A stretch of DNA of 64,000 bases from Paludibacterium yongneupense DSM 18731 (GTDB lineage Bacteria; Pseudomonadota; Gammaproteobacteria; Burkholderiales; Chromobacteriaceae), in the NCBI RefSeq assembly GCF_000422925.1, contig NZ_AUGZ01000008.1, positions 1 to 64,000 on the forward strand, written 5' to 3'. Both the position numbers and the translations under genes were made by a program. This document shows, in pieces, positions 29,744 through 39,408 of this stretch (position 1 is the first letter of the stretch; the number at the start of each line of letters is the position of its first letter). The notes beneath the pieces are model-generated. The model had not been told where the DNA came from. It saw only the letters and a program-made list of their open reading frames with translations, and did no database searches.

Positions 29744-31573
29744 ATGTGTGGAATCGTTGGCGCCATCGCCTCGCGTAATGTGGTCCCGGTCCTGGTCGAC
29801 GGGCTCAAGCGTCTTGAATATCGCGGCTACGATTCGGCCGGCATCGCCGTGCTGGTCGATGGCGCGATTCGCCGCGTGCGGCGCGTCGGGCGTGTGGCCG
29901 AGATGGAGAACGCGGCGGCGGCCGAAGGCCTGTCCGGTTTTCTCGGCATCGGACATACGCGCTGGGCGACTCATGGCGGCGTGACCGAACCCAATGCCCA
30001 CCCGCATGTGTCGCATGACAGCATCGCGGTGGTGCACAACGGCATCATCGAGAACCATGAGCAACAGCGCGAAGCGCTGCGCGCGCTCGGCTATCGCTTC
30101 GAATCGCAGACCGATACCGAAGTCATCGCCCATCTGGTGCACTACCACTATCAACAGGACGGCGACCTGTTCGCCGCGACCCGGCGCGCGGTGTCGGAAC
30201 TGACCGGCGCCTACGCCATCGGCGTGATCGCCATCGACCGCCCGCAACAACTGGTGTGCGCGCGCATGGGCTGCCCGCTGCTGATCGGCCTGGGCGAGGG
30301 GGAAAACTTCATCGCATCCGATGTCTCGGCCGTGATCTCCGCCACCCGCCGCGTGATTTTCCTGGAAGAGGGCGATCTGGCCCTGCTCACGCGCGACGAA
30401 GTCAAAGTTTTCGACCGCGACGAGCGCGCGGTGGAGCGCAAGATTCACGTCTCCGACGTGTCGCTGGCTTCGCTCGAACTCGGGCCGTACAGCCACTTCA
30501 TGCAGAAAGAGATCCATGAGCAGCCCAAGGCCTTGTCCGACACCATCGAGGCGGTGCTGGAAGACGGCTTCGTGGCCGGCCTGTTCGGGCCGAATGCGCC
30601 CGCCCTGCTGCCTACGCTGACCGGGGTCAAGATCCTGGCCTGCGGCACCAGCTACTACGCCGGGCTGACCGCCAAGTACTGGATCGAGAGCATCGCCGGC
30701 ATTCAGTGCGATGTCGAGATTGCCAGCGAATACCGCTATCGCGAGGCATGGGCCGATCCCGACCATCTGGTCGTCACCATCTCGCAGTCCGGCGAGACGC
30801 TGGACAGCATGGAAGCGCTCAAGTACGCGAAGAGCCGCGGCCACAAGACGGCGCTGTCGATCTGCAATGTGCGCGAGAGCGCGATCCCGCGCGCGTCCGA
30901 ACTCGTGTTCTACACCCGCGCCGGCGCCGAGATCGGCGTGGCGTCGACCAAGGCCTTTACTACGCAGCTGGTCGCGCTGTTCACGCTGGCGGTGACGCTG
31001 GGCAAGATGCGCGGCCGCGTCGATGCCGCCGCCGAAGCGGGTTACCTCGACGATCTGCGCCACCTGCCGGGCAGCGTGCAGCATGCGCTCAATCTGGAGC
31101 CGCAGATCAAGACCTGGTCGGAGCGCTTTGCCAGCAAGAGCGATGCGCTGTTCCTCGGACGCGGTCTGCACTATCCGATCGCACTGGAAGGCGCGCTCAA
31201 GCTGAAGGAAATCTCCTATATCCACGCCGAGGCCTATCCGGCCGGCGAGCTCAAGCACGGCCCGCTGGCGCTGGTCGACAGCGATATGCCGGTGGTCGTG
31301 ATCGCCCCCAACGACAGCCTCCTGGAAAAAGTGAAGTCGAACATGCAGGAAGTCCGCGCCCGCGGCGGCGAGCTGTTCGTGTTCGCGGATCTGGACAGCC
31401 ACTTCAGCGAATCGGACGGCGTGCACGTGATCCGCACCCCGCGCCACGTCGGCGTGCTCTCGCCGGTCGTGCATGCGATCCCGGTGCAGTTGCTGGCCTA
31501 CCATGCCGCGCTTGCGCGTGGCACCGACGTCGACAAGCCGCGCAATCTGGCGAAGAGTGTGACGGTGGAGTAA
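29744..31573 (+). CDS. glmS: Glutamine--fructose-6-phosphate aminotransferase
   Basis: GlmS converts fructose 6-phosphate and glutamine to glucosamine 6-phosphate. The 609-residue protein begins [20 protein letters not shown], giving the N-terminal nucleophile Cys after Met removal. The glutaminase domain has [18 protein letters not shown]; the two SIS domains include [38 protein letters not shown] and [20 protein letters not shown]. The C terminus ends in [11 protein letters not shown] as usual. No glmS ribozyme is expected or seen in the 85-base gap after glmU. Confidence 0.98.
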   Translation: MCGIVGAIASRNVVPVLVDGLKRLEYRGYDSAGIAVLVDGAIRRVRRVGRVAEMENAAAAEGLSGFLGIGHTRWATHGGVTEPNAHPHVSHDSIAVVHNGIIENHEQQREALRALGYRFESQTDTEVIAHLVHYHYQQDGDLFAATRRAVSELTGAYAIGVIAIDRPQQLVCARMGCPLLIGLGEGENFIASDVSAVISATRRVIFLEEGDLALLTRDEVKVFDRDERAVERKIHVSDVSLASLELGPYSHFMQKEIHEQPKALSDTIEAVLEDGFVAGLFGPNAPALLPTLTGVKILACGTSYYAGLTAKYWIESIAGIQCDVEIASEYRYREAWADPDHLVVTISQSGETLDSMEALKYAKSRGHKTALSICNVRESAIPRASELVFYTRAGAEIGVASTKAFTTQLVALFTLAVTLGKMRGRVDAAAEAGYLDDLRHLPGSVQHALNLEPQIKTWSERFASKSDALFLGRGLHYPIALEGALKLKEISYIHAEAYPAGELKHGPLALVDSDMPVVVIAPNDSLLEKVKSNMQEVRARGGELFVFADLDSHFSESDGVHVIRTPRHVGVLSPVVHAIPVQLLAYHAALARGTDVDKPRNLAKSVTVE

Positions 31574-31648
31574 GGGCGGTCGGTGTTTTTGGCTAGAGTA
31601 AATAAAGTCCGTCTGATCCGAATAAAGTTGGTCGGAGTCTGATCAAGT

Positions 31649-31677
31649 AAAAGGGGCCGTTGGCCCCTTCTTCTTTG
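31649..31677 (+). terminator. Intrinsic terminator of glmS
   Basis: AAGGGGCC and GGCCCCTT form a stem around GTT, followed by the pyrimidine-rich CTTCTTTG, 75 bases after the glmS stop. Confidence 0.8.
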
Positions 31678-31722
31678 TCATGTCGTATCAATTCATTAGA
31701 TGCCCGCTTTTTCCGGCGTTGC

Positions 31723-32297
31723 TCAAGCCGGGCGATCGCAGGCTCCATCCGTCCGTCGGAACGTGCCGCACGCGCGGCCGGGAGCTTCGCTGGCAATGAC
31801 GCCTGGCATCAGGGCCTGGCCACATCCGGAACGGCAGGTCGGCAGGGGCCAGTCGTCGCCGAACTCCTCGGCGGGATCAAGCAGGATCACCCCGCGCGGC
31901 ATGCGCGACACGCGGTGTCCCTTTTGTTCCATACCGTTCTCGTACCGGCGCCATCGCCGGTCCGGGCGCGCGTCGTCGCCGATCCCTGCCTTCATGCGAC
32001 ACGCATCGTGGTCGATGCGAAAGCCGATTTCGCTCGCGTCGCGCCCCGGCATCGCCCCCGGCATGGGGGCACCCGGTTGCCGTGCTCCTCCATGCATTGA
32101 TAGAACAGGCGAGGGTAGACGGCGTCGATGTGCGCCCAACTGCCGGCCTTGTCAGTACACAACCGGACGTCGATATCGAAGGCAATCTCGCTCTTGTCGG
32201 GCCCGGGCTCGGCCAGATGGGTTGCCCCTGCGGCTTCGGCGTTGAATGCGAGCAGCAGCAGGGCGCACAGCGGATTCTCGTGCGGGGTGACGGACAT
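31723..32297 (-). pseudogene. Frameshifted gene for a secreted protein with a duplicated ~47-residue module
   Basis: A minus-strand gene begins with a signal-peptide-like MSVTPHENPLCALLLLAFNA, then EAAGA, from the ATG at 32295-32297. It continues with module A (about 32207-32067: DKSEIAFDIDVRLCTDKAGS ... CMEEHGNRV). The frame then changes, and module B (about 32049-31906: DASEIGFRIDHDACRMKAGI ... GMEQKGHRV) follows in the neighbouring frame and runs to a stop at 31723. One extra C in the C5 run (plus-strand G5, 32065-32069) would join both modules into one protein of about 191 residues. Either a decayed gene or a base-calling error in the homopolymer. Function unknown. Confidence 0.5.
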
Positions 32298-32623
32298 TGC
32301 GGGCTCCAGGTCGGACCGGGGCAAGGCGCATGGGGTCACGGACGCTAGAATGTCACGGCCCGGCAGAGAGGACTCTCCGTTTTTGCTCACCAGGCCGATG
32401 CTCGGACGCAGCGTCAGTGTTTCGTCCGATCGCGGCGGGAAGTCCCCTCGCCGCGTTCGTGCACGCGAGGATTGCCGCGCAAAACCGGTCGCTGTTCATC
32501 GTCCGGGCTGCGGCGCCCGCGGCCGCGCCATTGGCCTGCCCGGGCGCTGCGCAGCGCCTGATTCATCCGCACCCCTCCCCGCCGCGCCGGCGAGCCGAAC
32601 CCGGTCGGACGCGGCGGACGCCG
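32298..32623. other. Intergenic stretch without a convincing gene
   Basis: Short frames in several registers overlap here, but none has a recognisable domain or ribosome binding site. It separates the frameshifted secreted-protein gene from galM. Nothing regulatory was identified. Confidence 0.4.
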
Positions 32624-33715
32624 TCAATTCTGAATGCCCAGCGTATAGGTCGTGGTCTGGCGGTAGATCTGCCCCGGACGCAGGATGACGTCCTCGGCAT
32701 GGGGACCGTTGATCTGGTCGGGATAGGCCTGGGCTTCCAGGCAGAAGCCGTCGTGCTTGCGGTAGGGCGTCTGGCCGCGCCCCTGGATGCCTGCGAGATA
32801 GTTGCCGCTGTAGAACTGCAGTCCGGGCTCGGTCGTGGCGACAGTGAGGCGGCGGCCGCTGCCCGGGTCGAACACGGTGGCGGCTTCGCGCAGCACGTGT
32901 TCGGACGTGGCGCCGGTGCGCAGGGGATTGAGGCAGAAGCAATGGTCGAAGCCGTTGCCGAGCGCCAGCTGCGGGTCGGGCCAGGTGAGCCGGGGGCCGA
33001 TGGGGGCCGGCTGGCGGAAGTCGAAGGCGCTGCTGGCGACATCGGCGATGCCGGTCGGAATCGCCTGCGCGTCGATGGCCAGGTAGTGGTCGGCGTCGAT
33101 GGACAGGATGTGGTCGTAGATGTCGCCGGTGCCGCCGTTGAGGTTGAAATAGCCATGCGAGGTCAGGTTGATGGGGGTCGGGGCATCGCTGGTGGCGGTG
33201 TAGTCAATGCTCAGGCAGCCATTGTCGTCGAAGCTGTAGAACACCGCGACCTGCAGCGTGCCGGGAAAGCCGGCGTCGCCTTCGGGCGAGGTATGGGTCA
33301 GGCGCAGGCCGCCGCTTTCCACCCGGGCTTGCCACATCGCCAGATGAAAGCCGGTGTCGCCGCCGTGCAGGTGGTTCTCGCCTTCGTTGTGGTCGACCCG
33401 ATAGTCGAGGCCGTCGAGCATGAAGCGGGCGCCGGCGATGCGGTTGCCCCAGCGGCCTATCAGCCCGCCGAAGAAGACCGGATTGCGTTCATAGCCGCCG
33501 GCGTCCGGATAGCCGAGCATGATGTCGGCCACCCGGCCGTAGCGGTCGGGGGCGAGCCAGGACACCAGTGTCGCTCCCCTGTCGCTGATGACGACGCGCG
33601 CATCGTGCGCGTTGCGCAGGGTGTAATGGGTGCAGCCCGGGCCGGCAGGCGTGCTCGTGATCGGGTAATGGATCGCGCCGGCCAAAGCGGCGTCTTCGTG
33701 TCGGGAGGGGGTCAT
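32624..33715 (-). CDS. galM: Aldose 1-epimerase (galactose mutarotase type)
   Basis: GalM interconverts alpha and beta anomers of aldoses; next to the xylose genes it probably speeds xylose mutarotation. The 363-residue protein has GATLVSWLAPDRYGRVADIM, FGGLIGRWGNRIAGARF, the catalytic histidine regions ENHLHGGDTGFH and NLTSHGYFNLNGGTGDIYDH, and GLQFYSGNYLAG. The start is the ATG giving MTPSRHEDAAL; the upstream codon at 33799 would overlap xylR. It lies 32 bases after xylR on the same strand and is probably cotranscribed. Confidence 0.93.
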   Translation of the reverse strand: MTPSRHEDAALAGAIHYPITSTPAGPGCTHYTLRNAHDARVVISDRGATLVSWLAPDRYGRVADIMLGYPDAGGYERNPVFFGGLIGRWGNRIAGARFMLDGLDYRVDHNEGENHLHGGDTGFHLAMWQARVESGGLRLTHTSPEGDAGFPGTLQVAVFYSFDDNGCLSIDYTATSDAPTPINLTSHGYFNLNGGTGDIYDHILSIDADHYLAIDAQAIPTGIADVASSAFDFRQPAPIGPRLTWPDPQLALGNGFDHCFCLNPLRTGATSEHVLREAATVFDPGSGRRLTVATTEPGLQFYSGNYLAGIQGRGQTPYRKHDGFCLEAQAYPDQINGPHAEDVILRPGQIYRQTTTYTLGIQN

Positions 33716-33747
33716 GGTTTCTGCCTGTAGTGTGGGCTGTGTTTCGT

Positions 33748-34938
33748 TCAAGGCTGGGCGATGGCCGTCGTTCTTTCCTGGTATCCGCGCGGAGTGCAAC
33801 CCAGTTCGCGTTTGAAAACCGCATGCATGTATTGCACCGAGGTGAAGCCGCAGCGCACGGCGGTATCGGCGATGCTCTGTTCTTCGTGTTCGAGAATGTG
33901 TTTGGCCGCTTCCAGCTTGAAATGCAGTATTTCGTTATGCACGCTGTGTCCGCGGCTGCGCCGGAAGTAGGTTTCGAGCGAGGAGCGTGAAACGCCGACG
34001 TAGTCCGCGACTTGCTCGGTCTTGATGCCCTGGCACGCGTACTGGCGGATGAAATGCAAAGCCTGCATCACATAGGGATGGTTGGGGGTTTCGTGCCGGC
34101 TCGAGGCCTGCACATTGATGCCGGCCGGCGGCACGATGATGCGCGTTCCGGCCAGTCGGGCGCCATGCAGCATCTGGTGCAGCAGGTGGCCGGCCGTGCG
34201 TCCCATTTCCTGGGCGCCCTGCGCGACCGAACTGAGCGGGATCCGGGTCAGGGTCCGGGCCAGCGGGTCGTTGTCGATGCCGATCAGTGCCACCTGCTCC
34301 GGCACGGTGATGCCGGCGCTCAGGCAGGCTTGCAGCAGCTGGCGGGCGCGGGCGTCGGTGACGGCGACGATGCCGATGGGTTTGGGCAGGGCCTGCAACC
34401 ATTCGATCTGCTGCTTCACTGCCGTGTCCCATGAGGGCGCGCTGGTCCTGACGCCACGGAAGATTTCACACGGCATTCCGTCCTTGCGCATCAGCAGTTC
34501 GAACGCTTTTTCCCTTTCCTGGGCCCAGCGGTTGGTCGGGTCTTCGGGCAGGCTGAAACAGGCGAAACGTTCCAGCCCCGCTTCGATCAGATGGTCGAAG
34601 GCCAGCTTGACCAGCTTGAAGTTGTCGGTCGCGACATAGGGGACGTCGGCTGGATAGTCGCTCTCGTCGGTGTAGGAGCCGCCGACCGCCACCACCGGCA
34701 GGCGGCTGTGCGACAAGGCGGTGCGTACGTCGGGGTCGTCGAAGTCGGCGATGATGCCATTGCCCTGCCAGCGTTCGATGCCGTTGAGCCGGCAGCGGAA
34801 GTCTTCCTCGAGAAACAGGTCCCAGCTGGCGCGCGTGCTGCTCAGGTAGGAGCCTATGCCGGTGATGATTTCCCTGTCGTAGATCTTGTTCGCGTTGAAC
34901 AGCAATGCGACCCGGTAGGCGGTGGGTGCTTTGGTCAT
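33748..34938 (-). CDS. xylR: Xylose operon regulator XylR
   Basis: A 396-residue activator, close to the 392 of E. coli XylR. The N-terminal LacI/ribose-binding-like sensor domain includes YRVALLFNANKIYDREIITG and IGIDNDPLARTLTRIPLSSV; the C-terminal AraC-type pair of helix-turn-helix motifs includes IKTEQVADYVGVSRSSLETY and IADTAVRCGFTSVQYMHAVF. XylR binds D-xylose and activates xyl genes. It is transcribed divergently from xylA across a 357-base regulatory region. Confidence 0.96.
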   Translation of the reverse strand: MTKAPTAYRVALLFNANKIYDREIITGIGSYLSSTRASWDLFLEEDFRCRLNGIERWQGNGIIADFDDPDVRTALSHSRLPVVAVGGSYTDESDYPADVPYVATDNFKLVKLAFDHLIEAGLERFACFSLPEDPTNRWAQEREKAFELLMRKDGMPCEIFRGVRTSAPSWDTAVKQQIEWLQALPKPIGIVAVTDARARQLLQACLSAGITVPEQVALIGIDNDPLARTLTRIPLSSVAQGAQEMGRTAGHLLHQMLHGARLAGTRIIVPPAGINVQASSRHETPNHPYVMQALHFIRQYACQGIKTEQVADYVGVSRSSLETYFRRSRGHSVHNEILHFKLEAAKHILEHEEQSIADTAVRCGFTSVQYMHAVFKRELGCTPRGYQERTTAIAQP

Positions 34939-35295
34939 CGTTCTTCTCCCCCTGTCCTGTTCGACCTTGCCCGGATATCGATCGCGCGGCATCCGGGCCC
35001 GATCTCGTGACTGTGGGGTGATTGTAATCAGCTTCCGAAGCTGTCGTCTGCGGGCAAAAGGCGAAGTTTGCACACCTTGCCAAGAATCGCTACGAGGGTT
35101 GGCGGATTTCGTAATTGTGAGGCCGATCAGGGGGTTGCTAGTATGGCGCAACTTCAATGCACCAGGGCGGCGGCGCGACCACGGGGGTAGCGCCATCGCC
35201 GGATGATGCGACGGAAGCCATGGCAAACGGACAGCCGGGCAAGCCGGTTGACCGCCGCAATTCGACACGATTTCGACACGATCAGGAGCTGCCAA
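34939..35295. promoter_or_regulatory. Divergent xylR / xylA regulatory region
   Basis: A 357-base gene-free region between divergent xylR and xylA. It contains the dyad CAGCTTC-C-GAAGCTG at 35029-35043 and the short AT-rich motifs TGATTGTAATCA near 35019-35030 and ATTTCGTAATTGTGAGG near 35105-35121, which are plausible XylR half-sites. A ribosome binding site AGGAGC precedes xylA. Operator identity is an inference. Confidence 0.6.
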
Positions 35296-36612
35296 ATGAG
35301 TTACTTCCCCACTGTGACACCGATCCGCTTCGAGGGCGTCGACACGACGTCCTCTCTCGCCTATCGCCATTACGATGCCGATAAAATCGTGTTGGGCAAG
35401 CCCATGCGCGAACATCTGCGCCTGGCGACCTGCTACTGGCATACCTTCGCCTGGGGCGGCGGCGACATGTTCGGCTCCGGAACCTTCAAGCGTGCCTGGC
35501 ATCAGGGTGGCAACGAGATGGAGATGGCGCGCATGAAGGCGGATGCGGCGTTCGAATTCTTCTCCAAGCTGGGCGTGGATTTCTACACCTTCCATGACGC
35601 CGATGTCGCGCCGGGCGGAGCGAACCTGAACGAGTACCGCAGCAATATGGCGGCCATGGTCGATGTTCTCGAACGCAAGCAGGCCGAGACCGGGGTGCGT
35701 CTGCTGTGGGGCACGGCCAACTGTTTCAGCCATCCGCGTTACGCTGCTGGCGCCGCCAGCAATCCGAATCCCGAAGTCTTCGCCTATGCCGCGACGCAGG
35801 TGTTTACCGCGATGAACGCGACGCAGCGCCTGGGCGGCATCAATTATGTCTTGTGGGGCGGCCGTGAAGGTTATGAAACCCTGCTCAATACCGATCTGAA
35901 GCGCGAACGCGAACAGCTCGGCCGTTTTCTGGGCATGGTGGTCGAGCACAAGCACAAGATCGGCTTTGGCGGGACCTTGCTGATCGAACCGAAGCCGCAG
36001 GAACCGAGCAAGCATCAGTACGATTACGATACGGCGACCGTCTATGGTTTTCTCAAGCAATTCGGCCTGGAGAACGAGGTCAAGGTCAATATCGAAGCCA
36101 ATCACGCGACGCTTGCCGGGCACAGCTTCCAGCACGAAATCGCGACCGCGGCCTCGCTGGGGCTGCTGGGCAGCATCGACGCGAATCGCGGCGATCTGCA
36201 GAACGGCTGGGACACCGACCAGTTCCCCAATAGTGTCGAAGAACTCTCCCTCGTCGTGTACGAAATCCTGAAGGCCGGCGGCCTGAGCACCGGCGGCTTC
36301 AACTTCGACGCCAAAGTGCGGCGCCAGAGTCTGGACGGGGTCGATCTGTTCCACGGCCACGTCGGCGCCATCGACGTGCTGGCGCTGGCGCTGGAACGCG
36401 CGGCCGTCATGATCGAAAACGATGTGCTGGGCCGCTTCAAGGCCGAGCGCTACGCCGGCTGGGGCGACACCTTCGGCCAGGATGTCCTCGCCGGCAAGCT
36501 GTCGCTGAGCGATGTCGCCGATTTTGCCTTCGCCGGGCAGATCGATCCGCAGCCGGTCAGCGGCCGTCAGGAAATGCTGGAAAACGCCGTCAATCGCGCC
36601 ATTTTCGGTTGA
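35296..36612 (+). CDS. xylA: D-xylose isomerase
   Basis: XylA converts D-xylose to D-xylulose with two divalent metal ions. The 438-residue protein (E. coli: 440) shows [20 protein letters not shown], the catalytic [38 protein letters not shown], the metal-binding [16 protein letters not shown] and [18 protein letters not shown], then [20 protein letters not shown]. The ATG at 35296 gives [14 protein letters not shown]; an upstream in-frame codon at 35203 lies in the regulatory region. First gene of xylABFGH. Confidence 0.98.
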   Translation: MSYFPTVTPIRFEGVDTTSSLAYRHYDADKIVLGKPMREHLRLATCYWHTFAWGGGDMFGSGTFKRAWHQGGNEMEMARMKADAAFEFFSKLGVDFYTFHDADVAPGGANLNEYRSNMAAMVDVLERKQAETGVRLLWGTANCFSHPRYAAGAASNPNPEVFAYAATQVFTAMNATQRLGGINYVLWGGREGYETLLNTDLKREREQLGRFLGMVVEHKHKIGFGGTLLIEPKPQEPSKHQYDYDTATVYGFLKQFGLENEVKVNIEANHATLAGHSFQHEIATAASLGLLGSIDANRGDLQNGWDTDQFPNSVEELSLVVYEILKAGGLSTGGFNFDAKVRRQSLDGVDLFHGHVGAIDVLALALERAAVMIENDVLGRFKAERYAGWGDTFGQDVLAGKLSLSDVADFAFAGQIDPQPVSGRQEMLENAVNRAIFG

Positions 36613-36625
36613 TCCGGGAGCTGCC

Positions 36626-38128
36626 ATGTTCATTGGTATCGACCTGGGAACCTCAGGCGTCAAAGCGATCCTGCTGGATCGCAGCAACAGGGTGCTGGCC
36701 AGTGCCAGCGCACCGCTGGCACTGCTCGCGCAGACACCCGGGCACAGCGTATGGCGCGAACAGAATCCCGACGATTGGTGGACCGCGTCCGAGCAGGCTA
36801 TCGTCGGCCTGCTCGCGCAGGCGCGGGAGCGGGGCATCGATCCCGCCGCGATCGAAGCGATCGGCCTGACCGGACAGATGCACGGAGCGACCGTGCTGGA
36901 TGCCGGGGGCAGGGTGCTGCGCCCGGCCATTCTCTGGAACGACGGCCGTTCTTTTGCCGAGTGCGCCGAGCTGGAACGGCGGGTGCCGACCTCGCGCCAG
37001 ATCACCGGCAATCTGATGATGCCCGGCTTTACCGCACCCAAGCTGTTATGGCTGTCGCGGCATGAGCCGGAGATCTTCGGCCGCATCGCCATGGTGCTGT
37101 TGCCCAAAGACTGGTTGCGCTACCGGTTGACCGGCGTCTATGCCAGCGATGTTTCCGATGCCGCCGGCACCTTGTGGCTGGACGTCGGCCGCCGCGACTG
37201 GAACGACGCGTTGCTGGCGGCCACCGGGCTCACGCGCAGGCAGATGCCGGCACTGTTCGAGGGAACGCAGGTGACCGGCACGCTGGCCGCCGATCTCGCG
37301 CAGCGATGGGGGCTCAAGCCGGTTCCGGTCGTGGCGGGGGCGAGCGACAACGCCGCCGGCGCGATCGGCGCCGGGGTCGTCAAGTCGGGACAGGCGATGC
37401 TGTCGCTGGGGACCTCGGGCGTTTATTTCGCCGCCTGCGACGGTTTTCATGCCAACCCCGAGCGGGCCGTCCACAGCTTCTGCCACGCGCTGCCCGGAAC
37501 CTGGCATCTGATGTCGGTCATGTTGTCGGCCGCGGCCTGCCTCGACTTCAGCGCCCAGCTGACGGGCTACCACGATGTGCCGGCGCTGCTGGCCGATGCC
37601 GAGGCGCTCGATGCGCAGGGGCTGGTCGCCGGGGCTCCGCTTTTTCTGCCCTATCTGAGCGGGGAGAGAACCCCGCATAACGATCCCCATGCGCAGGGCG
37701 TGTTTTTCGGTCTGCACGCGGCGACCACGCGTGCCGATCTCGCGCGCTCGACGCTGGAGGGGGTCGGCTTCGGTCTGTGCGATGGTATCGACGCGGTGGA
37801 GGCCGCAGGTTTCATTGCCGATGACATCACGCTGATCGGAGGCGGGTCACGCAGCGCGTATTGGGCGCAGATGCTGGCCGATATCAGCGGCCGCAGGCTC
37901 GCGCGGCGGCAGGGGGGCGATGTCGGCCCCGCTCTGGGGGCCGCGCGTCTGGCCTGGCTGGGCATGGTCGACCCGAGCGCAGGGCATGACGTGCTGGCAG
38001 AGATCTGCCCGGTGCCGGAATGCATCGCGGTGTATGAGCCGGATGCCGCGCGCCATGCGGTCTACGGCGTGCGACGGCAGAAATTCCAGCAGCTGTACCG
38101 GCAATTGCAGTCCCTGTTCGCGCAGTGA
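36626..38128 (+). CDS. xylB: Xylulokinase
   Basis: XylB phosphorylates D-xylulose to xylulose 5-phosphate for the pentose phosphate pathway. The 500-residue FGGY kinase starts MFIGIDLGTSGVKAILLDRS and contains IGLTGQMHGATVLDAGGRVL, AILWNDGRSFAECAELE, the catalytic-aspartate motif GASDNAAGAIGAGVVKSGQA, FLPYLSGERTPHNDP and LIGGGSRSAYWAQMLADISG. It follows xylA by 13 bases. Confidence 0.97.
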   Translation: MFIGIDLGTSGVKAILLDRSNRVLASASAPLALLAQTPGHSVWREQNPDDWWTASEQAIVGLLAQARERGIDPAAIEAIGLTGQMHGATVLDAGGRVLRPAILWNDGRSFAECAELERRVPTSRQITGNLMMPGFTAPKLLWLSRHEPEIFGRIAMVLLPKDWLRYRLTGVYASDVSDAAGTLWLDVGRRDWNDALLAATGLTRRQMPALFEGTQVTGTLAADLAQRWGLKPVPVVAGASDNAAGAIGAGVVKSGQAMLSLGTSGVYFAACDGFHANPERAVHSFCHALPGTWHLMSVMLSAAACLDFSAQLTGYHDVPALLADAEALDAQGLVAGAPLFLPYLSGERTPHNDPHAQGVFFGLHAATTRADLARSTLEGVGFGLCDGIDAVEAAGFIADDITLIGGGSRSAYWAQMLADISGRRLARRQGGDVGPALGAARLAWLGMVDPSAGHDVLAEICPVPECIAVYEPDAARHAVYGVRRQKFQQLYRQLQSLFAQ

Positions 38129-38271
38129 GGCATGCCGCTCCGGGGTCGGGGGGCCGTTTCCCGGGGGCATGAGGCAAGGCGGTATGCAGGGGCTGGGCCG
38201 GATCGTTTCCGCTGTCCCCGCGCATTCCGCCACGCCATGTAGTGATAACCAACACACAGGAGTCACAACAA

Positions 38272-39285
38272 ATGAATACGTTCATGAAAAACGCGGTGCT
38301 GGCGGTGGTAGCGACAGCCAGCCTGATGCTATTGGGCAATGCGGCCCAGGCCGATGCCAAGAACCCGAAAATCGGTTTTTCCATCGACGATCTGCGCCTC
38401 GAACGCTGGGCGCGAGATCGCGATTTCTTTACGGCGGCAGCCGAAAAACTGGGGGCCAAGGTCTATGTGCAATCGGCCGATGCCAGTGAGCAGCGCCAGA
38501 TCTCCCAGATCGAAAACCTGATTTCGCGCGGCGTCGATGCGATCGTGATCGTGCCGTTCAATGCCACTGTGCTGACCAATGCCGTCAAGGAAGCGAAAAA
38601 GGCCGGTATCAAGGTGCTGTCTTACGACCGCTTGATTCTGAATGCCGATGTCGATGGCTATATCTCGTTCGATAACGAGAAGGTCGGCGAGATGCAGGCC
38701 GCGGGCGTGGTCAAGATCCGCCCGAAGGGCAACTACTATCTGCTTGGCGGTTCGCCCACCGACAACAATGCCAAGATGCTGCGCGAAGGGCAGATGAAGA
38801 TACTCAAGCCCCTGATCGACAAGGGGGACATCAAGGTTGTCGGGCAGCAATGGGTGCGCGACTGGAACCCGACCGAGGCCCTGTCCATCATCGAGAATGC
38901 GTTGACGGCCAACGGCAACAAGATCGACGCCATCGTCGCCTCCAACGACGGGACGGCCGGCGGCGCGATTCAGGCGCTGGCGGCGCAGAAACTGGCCGGC
39001 AAGGTGCCGGTGTCCGGGCAGGATGCCGACCTGGCCGCGGTGAAGCGCGTGATCGCCGGGACGCAGGCCATGACCGTCTACAAGCCACTGAAACTGATCG
39101 CCTCGCAGGCCGCGAAGCTGGCTGTCGACATGGTTCGCAAGCACAAGCCGGGCTTCAATTCAACCTATGACAACGGCTTCAAGAAGGTCGACACTTTGCT
39201 GTTAAAGCCGACAGCGCTGACACGCGGCAACGTCAATCTCCTGGTTCAGGACGGCTTTTACAGCAAAGCCCAGATCGGCGAGTGA
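38272..39285 (+). CDS. xylF: D-xylose ABC transporter substrate-binding protein
   Basis: The periplasmic xylose receptor. After a signal peptide (MKNAVLAVVATASLMLLGNA, cleaved near AQA|DA) the mature protein begins KNPKIGFSIDDLRLERWARD, typical of XylF, with VYVQSADASEQRQISQIENL and LLGGSPTDNNAKMLREGQM. The ATG at 38272 follows an AGGAG site; a weaker in-frame codon at 38242 lies upstream. The 337-residue length is normal. A stem-loop follows the gene. Confidence 0.96.
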   Translation: MNTFMKNAVLAVVATASLMLLGNAAQADAKNPKIGFSIDDLRLERWARDRDFFTAAAEKLGAKVYVQSADASEQRQISQIENLISRGVDAIVIVPFNATVLTNAVKEAKKAGIKVLSYDRLILNADVDGYISFDNEKVGEMQAAGVVKIRPKGNYYLLGGSPTDNNAKMLREGQMKILKPLIDKGDIKVVGQQWVRDWNPTEALSIIENALTANGNKIDAIVASNDGTAGGAIQALAAQKLAGKVPVSGQDADLAAVKRVIAGTQAMTVYKPLKLIASQAAKLAVDMVRKHKPGFNSTYDNGFKKVDTLLLKPTALTRGNVNLLVQDGFYSKAQIGE

Positions 39286-39326
39286 TCGCAGGGTAGAAGA
39301 AGACCGGCCTGCCGTGCCGCGGTCCG

Positions 39327-39350
39327 CCGGCGCCCTCTCCGGGCGCGGCC
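39327..39350 (+). promoter_or_regulatory. GC stem-loop between xylF and xylG
   Basis: GCGCCC (39330-39335) pairs with GGGCGC (39341-39346), with flanking CCGG extending the stem. Hairpins after the binding-protein gene of ABC operons commonly stabilise its mRNA or reduce downstream transcription; that role here is inferred. Confidence 0.4.
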
Positions 39351-39408
39351 GGATCGCGGCCGGGGGCGGATCGATTCTTTGTCTGGATGAATGACTGCGA
39401 GAACAAGC

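Noticed and set aside
33748-37107. A 1119-codon open frame on the minus strand
   Set aside because: The XylR part (33748-34938) is real. The rest runs antisense through xylA and has no domain of its own.
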